Shown here piece after piece: positions 34,589 to 45,689 of a stretch of DNA of 64,000 bases. Position 1 is the first letter of the stretch, and every line of letters starts with the position of its first letter. The position numbers were made by a program, and so were the translations under genes. Source of the stretch: Castanea sativa. Its lineage: Eukaryota > Streptophyta > Magnoliopsida > Fagales > Fagaceae. The DNA is taken from the NCBI RefSeq assembly GCF_040712315.1, contig NC_134019.1:36354873-36418872 (forward strand), written 5' to 3'. The notes below the pieces were generated by a model, which ran no database searches, had not been told where the DNA came from, and worked only from the letters and a program-made list of their open reading frames with translations.

Positions 34589-35486
34589 CATACCAAATAT
34601 TGATGTTACATTTTTAATGCTTTATTTTTATTCCTGTAAAGTTGATATTTGATATATGTGGTGGCAATATATGCTTGTGCTTAGAATTTATAACAATTAA
34701 GGGTCAAAATAAGAATTTTCCATTTGAATAAAATAAATTTCATTGTATATATAGAACTATAGAACGTAACTTATCAAACAAAAAACAGATTAACACATAA
34801 GAGATTTCTGTTTTCAATTTTCGCCTAAACTAATAAGTGATTGTTGTTTAACGATAAAGACCAATAATCATGAAATTATCGTCATAAATTAAATTCTAAT
34901 TGTATCTATCAAAAAAAAAAAATCATAATTTGAGCCACTTTTCTAATTATAGGCCTTAGGCTTAGCAGCTCAGGTTTAGGCCTGTACATATCGCGGACCT
35001 AATCGAATTTATTATAAAAAAATACAGGTGCACCACATGCACGTCTCATAACTATTTTCGAAGTTTTTATATACAATCTAGTCGTATTCTAAAATCTAGT
35101 CGTATTCTAAAATCTAGTCGTATTTTGAACCAAATGATACTTGCAATGTGAATCCCTTTTTTCTAGTTATATAAATAATAACTAGGTGTTATTTTAAGAT
35201 CTAGTTGTATTCTGAACCAAGTGAGACTTGCCATGTGAAATCGAAGTACTAGATTCTAAAGTCGAAGAATGCTGCCAAAACTGATCAGCAGCGAGGTATG
35301 CGGAGGAATCTTTAATTCTTTATCCTTTGTAGAAACTACAAAGCATGACATATTCATAAGTTTACGTATATATAGTACGTAAGCTCGAATAATACATGGG
35401 CTACCATTGAGCTATATATATATACATATATATACAATAGCACAAGGTGAAGAGCAAACCAAAATTAAGAGCATTAGAAAGCAGAT
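34589..35486. other. Upstream region of the SABATH gene
   Basis: It holds a three-fold 18-base tandem (AATCTAGTCGTATTCTAA, about 35075-35125) with a fourth relic near 35195. A TA-rich stretch (35410-35434) about 55-75 bases before the ATG could serve as TATA box. No other gene is seen. Confidence 0.55.
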
Positions 35487-35559
35487 ATGGAGGTGAAGCA
35501 AGTCCTTCGCATGAATGGGGGAGAGGGAAAAACAAGCTATGCAACCCACTCACAACATC

Positions 35560-35627
<68 letters not shown>

Positions 35628-38600
35628 GTTGTTCTTTTCTTTCCCCTAGTTGTAATGTGTTTATGTTCCATTTGGTTGTAAGAGCATTACCATCCATGAA
35701 AAAAAAAAAAATAAAGCATGAAAAAAAAAAAAAAACATTTTGCATCACTAAAAGTTACTTCTTCTTTTTTATGAATAAGTTAATTTATTTATTTTACATT
35801 ATTACTTAAACAATTTGTACATATCATATATCATATTCTTTATTTTACAATACATCACATTAAAATAATATTACTTTAATGTAAAAGAGAGAGATAGAGA
35901 GAGTTAAAGAGGAATACAGTTTTTTTTTTGTTTTTTTGCATGTTGCTAGAGTACTTATGCAAATTTGCAAGAACATTAGTATTGGGTGTACCAAAACACC
36001 AAACAACAAAAAAGTAGCTTCATCAGCTTTGCCATTTGCTAAAAATTTTGCAAAAAAAAAAAAAAAAAATTCACTAGCAATGCTACTTTTTCTTTTCTTT
36101 TCTTCTCTCTCCTCTTAGACCTCTCTCTTCTCACTCTCTTAGACCTCTTTCTTCTCTCTGATTGGGTTGTGGTGGTTAGGTCGATGGGTTTCGATCTGGT
36201 TATGGCTTGTTATGGTAGTGGTGGGTCGTTGTGTAGCGGATTGGGCTAATTGGGTTGTGAACCTTGTGGTGGTGGGTTGTTGATTGGGTTGGTTGGTTTC
36301 AATCTGATTATGGTTGTTGTTGTGGTGGTGAGTTGGGTTGTGGTGGTGGATCGTTGATTAGGTTGTGGTGATTGGGTTGTTGGGTTTGATCTTTGATTTG
36401 TTGATGGGTTGTGGGAGTGATGCTGCTAGATTGTGAGGGTGGTGCTAGGTTTTTTTCTTGTATCTTTTTTTTTAATACAATAGGAGTTGTTTTAGGTTAT
36501 TTTAGTGTATTGTATGTTAGAATAGAAGAACGGTAGGAGTTATTGTAGTGTATATTGTTAAATAGTGGGTTAAAATAGCAAAATTAGATTTTTAGTTTGC
36601 TAAAATACCTCTTTTTTTAGGATACCAAATGCTAATGTTCTAAGCACTTTAGTAACAGGCAACCAAAAAAAAAAAATTGCATTTAGCTCACCAGATGTAA
36701 GTGTTTTTTGTGCACTTTTTGTGAAGAGAAATGATATGCTCAAAACATTTTCATAATACTTTCATAATAAATTTTAAGTGACATATTGTTATAGATTACT
36801 ATTGGTGGGGGAAAAAAGTAATTTTAATTGTATTTTCAAATTAGAAATAATAATAACTTACTATTTATGATTTGTTATGAAAATGTTGTGAACATAGCAC
36901 TTCTTTCCTTATGAATATAGTTATCTATTTTTATGCATACTCCAATAAGATTATCTTTAAAAAAAACAAACTGACAAAAGTCACAAATTAGGGGGAAAAT
37001 AACTGGCTTCACAAAAATGTCTACGTTCATGGGTATATTCTAAGCTTTCATTTTCACTAAATTAATAATTAAAAAAAAAACAATTAGAAATCCAAGTTTA
37101 GAACCCCTTTTTACAAGAACCTGTATAACACAACTCACAACTTCATTCTCTTTGTAGTACTTCACCATATAGGTCAAACCCTCGTAAGAAAAAATATATA
37201 TACATACATACATACGTTTATATATATATATGAAGCGTAAACCATAGATCCTACACACTTAAAAATTGTTTATAGTTAAATTTTATTTTAAGAAATTATT
37301 TTTATTGATTTGTTGAATTTGAAAAATAAATTTGACAAAAATATATTTATACATAAAAATAAAAAAGGTAAAGTAAATTAAGTAATTAATAAGCTGAATA
37401 AACGGAAAAAGCTTTAATTGGCTAATGAACCCCTTCACTTACGAAAAAAACTAGGAATGCATATAAAGATACTAAATATTATAAATCCAAAAACATATTA
37501 CATCATTTAAATTATTTACTTGAAAAAGAAACAATGCCGTACACTTTTTTTTATATAAATATTTTGAACTCTAGAATCTGGATACCTCTATTGAAAACTA
37601 AAAAAAATACTAATTGAGTTACAAAATTTTTTGTTGTTTTCAATCATTTTTAATTAACTAAGAACATGATATTTTTCATTGCAGAGAATGGTGGCATCTA
37701 TGGTCAAGCCCATAGTTGAAGAGAGCATTGAGGAGCTTTACCAAACCTTTTTCCCCGAGTGCTTGAAGATTGCAGATTTGGGATGCTCATTAGGACCCAA
37801 CACCCTTCTAGTTGTATCAGAAATCATAGACATTCTTAGCACTACATCTCAGAAGTTGAACTCACCGTTACCTTCATTGCAAGCATTCCTAAATGATCTC
37901 CCCGGCAATGACTTCAACACAATTTTCAGGTCACTGCAGAGCTTCTATAGGAAATTGGAGACTGAGAAGGGAAACACCTTTGGAAATTGCTTCATATCTG
38001 GAGTGCCTGGGTCTTTCTATGGGAGGCTCTTCCCTTGCAATTCCCTTCACTTTGTTCATTCTTCTTATGCTATTATGTGGCTCTCCGAGGTTAATATATA
38101 ATTCCCTTTTACTTTCCCGGTTTATGATGATGGGGTTTCAACACTTTCCATTGCATTTAATTTTGCTAGAGTTTACTATCGTATACCCTTAGTGTAATGA
38201 TCACTCTATAAGTATAAGTACTTATGGAGCATAAGGGGCAAGGGTCAGGGTTCAAGTTTCTAGGAGGGAGATTCACACACATATACACTTAGATTAGATT
38301 AGAGTAGAAATTCTATCTTGTATCAAAAAAAAATTTGCAAGGGTTTAAACAAATAGGGACTCCACATGCATTAATATTGTAATAATTTCATGCGCTATTT
38401 TCTTGAGAGAAAATGAGAGAATCTTATTGTTTTTTAAGGTTTTAAATATATTACCACTGTACACCCTTGATGCGATGATCACTCCATAAATATAAGTGTT
38501 TATTGGGTGTGGAGGGAAAAAATCAGCATTCAAGTCTCTAAGAGAGAGTTTCATACACATATACATGTTAGAGTAAAAATTCTATCTTGTATAAAAAAAT

Positions 38601-40333
38601 AAATAAATAAATATATCAACCCATAATTCTAAAATCAATCTACTAAAAGTCCATTGTCTTTGTCATTATTATTTTTTAATAATAATTAACAAAATATTTT
38701 ATTAATTATTATTAAAAAATAATAATTAATAAATAGAAAAAGAAGAATCACGGTTGCTATTATGTGAATACAATCTTTTAGACTCGTCATGAGAGTTTAA
38801 TAGATGACCGTATTTTACTTCCTACATAGCTTTCACATTCCTAGCTATCCGAGAATATATAATTATTTATTTGACTGGGTACAGTATGTAAAACCATCTT
38901 TTATATGTTTAATCTAAAAGCCATTTGAGCACCGATCCAAGTGATGGCAATGAATTTTAAGTCCATGCATGTTTTAGACTTTTAGTAGCTATATATAGGT
39001 GACTGAGGAAATCAATTGCAGGTACCAAAAGGGTTAGTGAGCCAGACAGGAGAAGCACTCAACAAAGGAAACATTTGCATTGCAAAGACAAGCCCTCCTG
39101 CTGTGTTTAAAGCATATTTGGACCAATTTCAAAGGGACTTCACACTTTTCCTAAAGTCTCGAGCGGAAGAATTAGTTGCTGGTGGTTGTATGGTCCTCAC
39201 AACCATGGGAAGCATCAAAAGCGTTGATCCCCTTTCCATTTGGGAAGTCGTTGGTCTAAAACTCAATGACATGGTCTTGGAGGTATTAAAGATTTTTTTA
39301 TTTAAACAAACGAGGATATCTATATACCGAGTATTTAACTATTAAAGTATTTAAGTTCTGGATGTTGCTCGTAACTAAAAAATATATATTTAATTGGGTT
39401 AAAATAAAAAGAGATGCCCAAAAACCTAGAGTAACGAATAATAAGCCATAAGAATGCTGAATCTGAATGACTAACAAGCATAGCATAAAAGGATGATTGA
39501 TTCGGCACTTAGGAAGCATAAACATTTCATTAAGAGTATTGTATTTATATCATACCAGTGTCCGGCTGTTTTATGTTATCATTTTTAAGAAAATTGCACA
39601 TGTCACTGTCTTATGCTCATAGAAGTACTTGTATTTGTATCCGTGTCTGTGTTTTATAATTCATCAATTTTCTTTCTTTTCTTTTTGGTTGGCTGGATGG
39701 TCAATCGCTTACTAGCAAAGTTTCAAAGGTTGGCGCCAGGCGGTGAAAACAAACGATAAAAACCCACTTTTCTTTTCTTCTCTTCTCTTTTCCTTAATAG
39801 ATAAAAAATTTCATGTCATAAAAAATGCATACATGCATGGATTATGTTATATATGATTAAAAAAATGACATTGACATTAGGGCCGTGGGTGATAAGCAAG
39901 CAAGGGACACAATGACAACAACAATCTCAAATTACAGAAAACGTACATGCTAATCATGCTTAATTAATTGCAGGGCCTGATTGAAGAGTCAAAACTGGAC
40001 ACCTTCAATTTGCCATACTATGCAGCTACTATGGAGGAAGTAAAGAAGGTAATCGATGCCGAAGGATCTTTTACTTTGCAGAAACTTGAAGCTTTCAAAG
40101 TGGATTGGGACACCTATATAAAGAAGGCTAACAAGGGTCTTGATAAGCAAGCAAGGGAAGCCATACTTGCCAGTGACATTAGGGCCGTGGGTGAGCCCAT
40201 TTTGGCAAGCCACTTTGGGGAAGCATCCATGGAGGATTTGTTCCGTAGGTTTAAAGAGGTTGTGCTTGATCACATGGAGAAGGAGAAATGTGTGTACTTT
40301 AATTTGGTTATCTCCTTGAAAAAGAAGGGTTGA
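35487..40333 (+). CDS. SABATH-family SAM-dependent carboxyl methyltransferase (salicylate/benzoate-type)
   Basis: Four exons join in phase to 366 residues, a normal SABATH length: 35487-35561 (25 codons), 37685-38089 (135), 39022-39282 (87) and 39974-40333 (119 plus stop). Every intron has GT and AG ends and lies where SABATH introns usually lie. Family enzymes move a methyl group from SAM to the carboxylate of salicylic, benzoic, jasmonic or similar acids in the cytosol. SAM-binding words are MNGGEGKTSY in exon 1, DLGCSLGPNT (56-65) and NDLPGNDFN (95-103). GVPGSFYGRLFP (131-142) is conserved. The substrate-pocket pair is Met156-Trp157 (AIMWLSE), as in salicylate methyltransferases, where most relatives have His-Trp. 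Glu160 replaces the usual Gln. Exact substrate is not provable here. Introns 1-3 are about 2.1, 0.9 and 0.7 kb. The first donor, GTCTCT, is poor and runs into a microsatellite. Confidence 0.9.
35563..35624. repeat. (TC)31 microsatellite abutting the SABATH exon 1 donor
   Basis: The dinucleotide run begins with the T of the donor GT (35562-35563), so intron 1 starts GTCTCTCTCT. Length changes would alter intron bases from +2 onwards but not the coding part of exon 1. Confidence 0.95.
35967..36645. mobile_element. MITE-like element with a GT-rich core, in SABATH intron 1
   Basis: The left end AAGAACATTAGTATTGGGTG matches the reverse complement of the right end (TTAGAACATTAGCATTTGGT) over about 24 bases with a few changes. 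The interior (36160-36440) is an unusual G/T-only stretch of imperfect GGGTTGTGGTGGT repeats. Target duplications were not resolved. Confidence 0.55.
36660..37684. other. Remainder of SABATH intron 1
   Basis: AT-rich, with (TA)-type short runs near 37190-37230. It ends in a normal acceptor, TTTTTCATTGCAG, at 37672-37684. No other feature. Confidence 0.6.
38162..38347 (+). mobile_element. SINE, family 2, copy 1 (SABATH intron 2)
   Basis: The body is 38176-38333, with a box B-like GGTTCAAGTTTC (38249-38260) and the tail TTCTATCTTGTATC then A9. The flanks TTTGCTAGAGTTTA (38162-38175) and TTTGCAAGGGTTTA (38334-38347) are an aged 14-base target duplication. A second copy lies 120 bases downstream. 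Confidence 0.85.
38443..38618 (+). mobile_element. SINE, family 2, copy 2 (SABATH intron 2)
   Basis: The body is 38454-38607, collinear with copy 1 (CACCCTTGATGCGATGATCACTCCATAA against TACCCTTAGTGTAATGATCACTCTATAA, in parts). It carries a box B-like CATTCAAGTCTC and ends TTCTATCTTGTAT plus A-rich tail. The flanks TAAATATATTA (38443-38453) and TAAATATATCA (38608-38618) are its duplication. Different duplications show two separate insertions rather than one tandem copy. Confidence 0.85.
39872..39907 (+). repeat. Shuffled fragments of exon 4 inside SABATH intron 3
   Basis: TGACATTAGGGCCGTGGGTGA (39872-39892) is identical to exon 4 bases 40174-40194. The overlapping TGATAAGCAAGCAAGGGA (39890-39907) is identical to 40141-40158. 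In the intron the two pieces are joined directly and in the opposite order. Confidence 0.95.
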
Positions 40334-40514
40334 AGGTTAATTAACTTGTGGAAGTGTAATTCTTGAGAAAAGGAAGCTTTGTAAGATTGTTCTTACTTTC
40401 TTATTGTATGCTTATTATGCCATATGGATTACATGGTAGAAAATCTTTCCTATTTTTTCAACGCCTTCTTTAAGCTTCAAAACCCATAAAAAGAACACAA
40501 TACTGAAGATTTAA

Positions 40515-40545
<31 letters not shown>

Positions 40546-40851
40546 TTGATAATAAAGAAGAGAGAGAGAGAGAATATTATTGTTATCTTTCAAAAGTAGA
40601 ATACAAATGCTAATAGAATCTTGAATTCTTTATGTAATAATTTATTCTCTATCATAAAATTTATTTAAGCAATAAAACTGTGTAAAGTACCTAAAATTTG
40701 AAGAAAAAAAAAATACATGGTAGAAACATGAATAAGACCAAATCCTTACTAAAATAGAAACTTATGTTAGACTATTATATAATTTTAAAAAAACGATATT
40801 TTAAAGAGATAAATACAAAAAACAAATTTAGTTTCCTTCAAATATATATAT
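40334..40851. other. 3' flank of the SABATH gene
   Basis: AT-rich, with a short (ATA)n stretch near 40525-40550. No canonical AATAAA is found close to the stop; TTATTGTATG near 40401 might serve. Confidence 0.5.
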
Positions 40852-41512
40852 TGTGGGGGCTCGAGGACCAAGGATGAAGATCAAGGAACGAAGGAGATCC
40901 TAGTTAGGATGAGGGCCAACGCCCCAAGGACCCGAGGACGTGAGGACATAGTTGCATGGAGAAGTACAAAGGGTAGACTGGTAATATATGGCAGAGAGAG
41001 TGAAAATATCAGGTTTGAGGGTAGATAGCCTGTGAACTCCACATTGAATGCTCTGTACCTAGTTTCCTGACCGCATTAAATAAGGAATAACAGCTTTATT
41101 ATCTGCATTGATGTAGAAGTGACCTGAACAGTGCAAATCACAGCTAGGCAGCTTCTTTCCATCACCTTCTACAAGCAATCGTACAAGTGTCAACAAAAGA
41201 AAATGGTTAGGTGGGAGATGGATGGTTGAGATGACAAGAGTAAGGAGTATAAATAGGGATGAAAGAGGCTAGGAGAGGGGAGGATGAACACGGCTTTGAG
41301 AATAGAGAGAATATTGATATTTGAATGTAAAGGATTCCTCCTCGGGAAAAACCTGAGAACGAACTTTTCCTATTCTTTTTTACTTTGAGTGGAATCCTCG
41401 GGATGCAGCCATCCTTTGTTGTTTTGTTCCCTCTCTACCAATTCTTTGTTTTAGGCCTTGAATTATTGGATTCATAGTGGGCTTTTGTTCCGTGCGTGAT
41501 TTTTGGTCCTTT
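40852..41512 (+). mobile_element. LTR of the gag-only/Gypsy family (solo, decayed)
   Basis: It starts TGTGGGGGCTCGAGG and ends near TTTTTGGTCCTTT. It shares ACATTGAATGCTCTG, ACCGCATTAAATAA, CCTGAACAG and the CTCGG-rich late part with the LTRs at 27104 and 32562. TATAAATAGG near 41250 is a likely TATA box. TATAT on both sides could be the duplication, but lies in simple (TA)n sequence. Confidence 0.75.
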
Positions 41513-41639
41513 TATATATATATATATATATAAAAAAGGGGCGAAACACAGTGCTGAAGGCGAAATATAGTAATAATATATTGAAAGAAAGTAAAACCAA
41601 CCAAGGAGGCGGTAGTGCAAGATATAATCAAAGTAATTT

Positions 41640-41735
41640 AAAACAAGAATAAGGTTGTAGAACCAGCCAAGCAGTATATCAAAAACAATAATAAGACGGT
41701 AGAACTAGCCAAGCAATATATCAAAATAGTTTAAA
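41640..41735. repeat. Short tandem repeat in the element's non-coding end
   Basis: TAGAACCAGCCAAGCAGTAT and TAGAACTAGCCAAGCAATAT follow each other with a period of about 46 bases. A weaker third unit (AAACCAACCAAGGAGG) comes before them. Confidence 0.75.
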
Positions 41736-41978
41736 ATATACTAAACACAAAGCTGAAAGTAGTTATTATTGAAAATAGATAACAATACTTACAGCAGTAG
41801 TAGTTACAAGATTTCAACAGTTCATCAGTACAAAGCTTGAAACTAGTTCTAGTTACAAGATTTGTAAGGAAATAGTGTAGTAGTGGAAATCCTAGAGAGA
41901 AAATTCTAAAGGAGAGAAGCAGGCCTAAAGAAAATTCTAGCTCTAGAGAATTCTGTATTTAACATAAGGTACATCCCC

Positions 41979-41988
41979 CCTTAAATAG
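41979..41988 (-). promoter_or_regulatory. Possible pararetroviral promoter TATA element
   Basis: The minus strand reads CTATTTAAGGGGGGATG. Directly upstream (42003-42060) is a four-fold (A/G)TGAACAGTAAC-type repeat. In caulimovirids the promoter lies between the end of the last coding region and the start of the first, and this is just after the polyprotein end, so position fits. Activity is unknown. Confidence 0.4.
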
Positions 41989-42289
41989 GCAGAAAAAGCA
42001 TAATGAACAATAACAGTGAACAGTAACCGTGAATAGTAAAAAGTGAACAGTAACTTTTCACTTTTTTGGCTCAAATCAGTACGAGCAAGAGCAGAGTGAG
42101 ACTTCACTTCAATCTTCATCATTTGGCATTTTATGCCAAAAGTAACTAAGTAACATCATGAGAAATCCATTTTATCAAAAGCCACATCAATTAAGGGGAG
42201 CAAGCAGTACAATAATTGAAACTTTCACTAGAGGTAAATATTGTAGCATTTTGGCTGTTGTGCAAGCCAGAGAAATTAGAGAATCAGAA

Positions 42290-43122
42290 TCAATCTTCCG
42301 CTAAATCAGGAGTATCTTCTTCATCATGACCAAACCATTCCTGATTGTAGGGATAGTAAGGGTTTTTTGTACCAGATACTTCAGAGGACCGTTCATCTTT
42401 TGAATCATCAGCAGCTTCTTTCTCCTTTGATATCGATCTTAAGGAGAGCATATAGAGCATCAAGGTCCTTGCGTATTTCATCCAAAGGAGAACCCTTCTT
42501 CTTAGGTTTAACAGAGGTTTTAGCAGATGTAGAAGCAATTGCATCAGCTAGTTCAGCTTTTTGCACTGGGGTATTGATCCTGACTGCAGGTAAAGCATTT
42601 GGGGATGGAAAATCCCTAGTAACATTATTTACAATTGCCTGTGTGTGGGGAAACTTATCCCACCACTTAACTTACCAGCGGCACACGAGAACATCTCCTT
42701 CCTTATCATATTGCCATTTCAAGATCCAAGGGACCTTATATCTCTTAATGAAATGGAGCAAAGCAAGGAATTTAGCACCATAAGCATCAACTTTGAACAC
42801 ACTTTTAAAATATTGGAAAGAACCTATCAATGGTCTTGGAAATATTTAATTCAGTAGCAGAGCCAAAGTAGGTCCACCAGTGGATGAACCAAAGAGGCAA
42901 ATTGGAATTAAAATCCTTATCAAAATTAACAAACCATGAATGAGTCATGTTTTCATTTTGATGTAGCATGAATCTAAACCAAGTAGTGAGATAATCATGA
43001 TATGAATAAGGGACAAAGGAGGTTGGTAGCTTTCTTGTGGAGGCAAGGTTGGGGCCCCACATTTCTTCAGAAATAATATGATTCAGGAAAAGATTGTCGT
43101 AAATAATCTTAGAAGGGTTGTT
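42290..43122 (-). pseudogene. C-terminal region of the pararetrovirus-like polyprotein (downstream half)
   Basis: Minus-strand frames 43062-42805 and 42544-42290, with the broken stretch between them, make one decayed coding region. The first is rich in aromatic residues (WFIHWWTYFG, SYHDYLTTWFRFM). The second is lysine- and acid-rich and ends in an acidic tail (EEDTPDLAED). It continues the region that starts right of the Copia element after RNase H (51399-50958). I recognise the arrangement from plant genome polyproteins but know no function for this domain. Several stops and shifts are present. Confidence 0.65.
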
Positions 43123-43127
43123 CTTAT

Positions 43128-44508
43128 TGTTAGGATGTGTGCTCTTAAATCCTATTGTATGATGTTATGTATGACATTATGTTGTGATTAATAAAGTTGT
43201 TTTATTATTATTTAAAATGATGGTAACATGAATATGAGACATTATCATATAGTCCATGAGATGCATAATATGTGATTAATGTGATTTAGTCACAGAAGAT
43301 ATAAATCACAAGTTCTTTGTAAACTCAGAATTATAGTTCGTAGTCGGTGATGAAATTGGACATTTCATCTGTGAAGACTATAACGTATCAACTAAGATGA
43401 TTTGTCTTCATCATGGAAATGGAGATTTCTAGTTGGTATGTTGATATGTTTTAAGAGTTAAATCATATTGAATCGGACTGCTGTAAGATTTATTATTTTT
43501 CTAACGACTGTCAAATAAATAATAAACTCACGACTTCTATTTACATGAACTCTTAATCCTAAGAGGATAATGAACCTGATCATGAAGTGTAGGTTACTTT
43601 AATATATCGGGAGTGAGGTTTAAAGTCACGATCAAAACCTCAGTATGTTGAACAGCCACATTTAATGTTGATGGAACATATATTCTCAAGATGGAATTCA
43701 TAGTCTCTTAATGGAGATATAAAATATTTTCTTGAGATAAGTTTAATGAGTTTGGTTATTTAGAGTGTTAGGCCTAACCATTTTAATAAGGAGTTACTAA
43801 AGTATATATTTATGGAATTAAATTTCATAAATATGATGAATAACTTAAAGGATATAACCGAGTACTCAAGGAATTAAGATGTAGTAATTTACAAAATGAC
43901 AGCCCACTTTCAAGACTTTGTATTACTATGAATATTATGAAGGGGTTGCATGTATAATAAAGTCTTGGGATATAATTTATAAATAAGGCCTACAGTGTAA
44001 TTTTATATATATATATATAGTGGTATTAAATATAATTAATGGCAACTTTAGACTTGTCAAGAGTAGACAGAAAAGCCCAAGACTCATTGAAGCTAGTGTC
44101 TTATTAGTCCCTTTTGGTCCCACTCCAAACCACACACTTAAGCCCAATTGGAAAAACCCAAAAGGTCAGTCCAATTAGATAATCAGTTAGATATTAAGTA
44201 AGAAACATACAAAATTTGGTAAATGTATGAAATGGTGTGTATGTGAGTATGAGACACTCTAATTTTCTCCCTTAGAAACTGATTAAAAGACCACACTTCT
44301 TGGACGTAAAGTGGAATTGGAGTAAAGATTAAAAGTGCTCCCAAGTACTTCTGATCTTTGTTTTAAAATTTACCACACCAAGGTATGTTCTATTGTTCTT
44401 AAATTCTGAAACTTACATAGTGCATGTTATCGATTGTGAATGAAGTAGATCCATTAAATTTTCACTACGTATGCTTTGTATGCGATACAAACATGTGATT
44501 TTTCAACA
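43128..44508 (+). repeat. 5' LTR of the Copia element (1381 bp)
   Basis: It starts TGTTAGGATGTGTGC and ends TTTTTCAACA, matching 49596-50952 throughout. A length near 1.4 kb is long for a Copia LTR. Confidence 0.97.
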
Positions 44509-44510
44509 AT

Positions 44511-44522
44511 TGGTATCAGAGC
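44511..44522 (+). other. Primer binding site (initiator tRNA-Met type)
   Basis: TGGTATCAGAGC follows the 5' LTR by two bases and is the standard complement of the plant initiator tRNA-Met 3' end. Confidence 0.95.
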
Positions 44523-45138
44523 GGTCTTCATTTTCGAATCTGTATAACATGTTTAGTGAGTTTTAGAATCAAAGAAAACTATTTTCATAGTTGTGAAAAT
44601 TTCGCAGTCATTTTTCTGCATATTGTAGTTTTGAAACTAGTTTGATTAAAATTGATTTTGATGTTATGATGTTGTTTAAGTTTGATTTTAACAATGTAAA
44701 ATTGAATTTTAGCACTTTAACATCAATGAAATTCAAGTTTTAATCTTAATCTCATCGTTTTTGATCATTAAGAATGTGTTTTTTTCATTGGAAACGTCAA
44801 AAATGGTTAAAAGACAAATGTTGTTTTTGGGCATTTTCTCGACTAGCGAGTCACAAGATGAGTCATGAGTGAGTTGCGAAAGCTTTTGGATGAACTCACG
44901 ACTAGGTTTTTGCCACTGGGCGAGTCGCCAAACGAGTAGACAAAACTCGCTACTCGCGAGAGTAGTCAGAATGAGTAGCCAAAAATTCTGACACCTGTTT
45001 TTTTTTTTTTTTTAATATATAAAGAGCAGGGCTATGTGTAATTAATTTGATCATGTTTTAAATTAAAAATCTTTCTTTTAAAACATCTAGTGGGAGAGAG
45101 ATACAAGGGTTAGATCTCACGGCCTCTATTATCAATTT

Positions 45139-45335
45139 ATAGTAGTGTGGAATAAGCACCTCGTCTTGGTGTATATGCCTCGCAATCCCAAAGGAGGGTT
45201 TTTATTTCATAGTACTACAAGATTGAACTTACCCGTTTAAAGTAGCGTGGACAAGCACTTCGTCTTGGCGTATATGCCTCACGATCTCAAAAGATGGTGT
45301 TTTGTTTCATGGTACTACAAGTTAAACACTATAAA
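45139..45335 (+). repeat. 102-bp tandem duplication in the Copia leader
   Basis: Two consecutive units share AGTAG.GTGGA, AAGCAC.TCGTCTTGG, GTATATGCCTC and ATGGTACTACAAG/ATAGTACTACAAG. They sit in the untranslated leader before gag. Confidence 0.8.
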
Positions 45336-45689
45336 AGGGAGATTAAATGTGGCTACACATGATTCTAGACAATGGTGTACACTAGACTAAGTGTAATGTT
45401 AACCTCCCAAAAGAGCTATGTCATTATTACTTAGAGCCTAAAGGTAATATGACATATTATTAGTGTTTGATAACAGTTATCATAATAGCACTAATAATGA
45501 GCATAATTCTTAATCAATCATAGTGTTTATAATAAACTTGCTACCAAGGAATTATAGACATGGGATTGGGTTTTCATTGCATATTTTATATTATGGTTTT
45601 ATTAAGGCTCCATATTATATGCTTATATGCTAAATTGATAATGTCCACTTTACTTATAATATTCATGTTTATTGTTTTTAGATTTTATC

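Larger units (their letters stand above)
41534..43127 (-). mobile_element. Pararetrovirus-like element, 3' part (left of the Copia insertion)
   Basis: On the minus strand this holds the C-terminal part of the polyprotein (43122-42290) followed by a non-coding region with promoter-like signals. It is the continuation of 50953-55930. The two halves were parted by the Copia element, whose CTTAT duplication is at 43123-43127 and 50953-50957. The outer limit is taken at the (TA)n tract beside the neighbouring LTR and is approximate. Confidence 0.75.

Noticed and set aside
41435..41620. Minus frame spanning the LTR end and (TA)n tract
   Set aside because: It crosses the boundary between two unrelated elements and contains microsatellite peptide.
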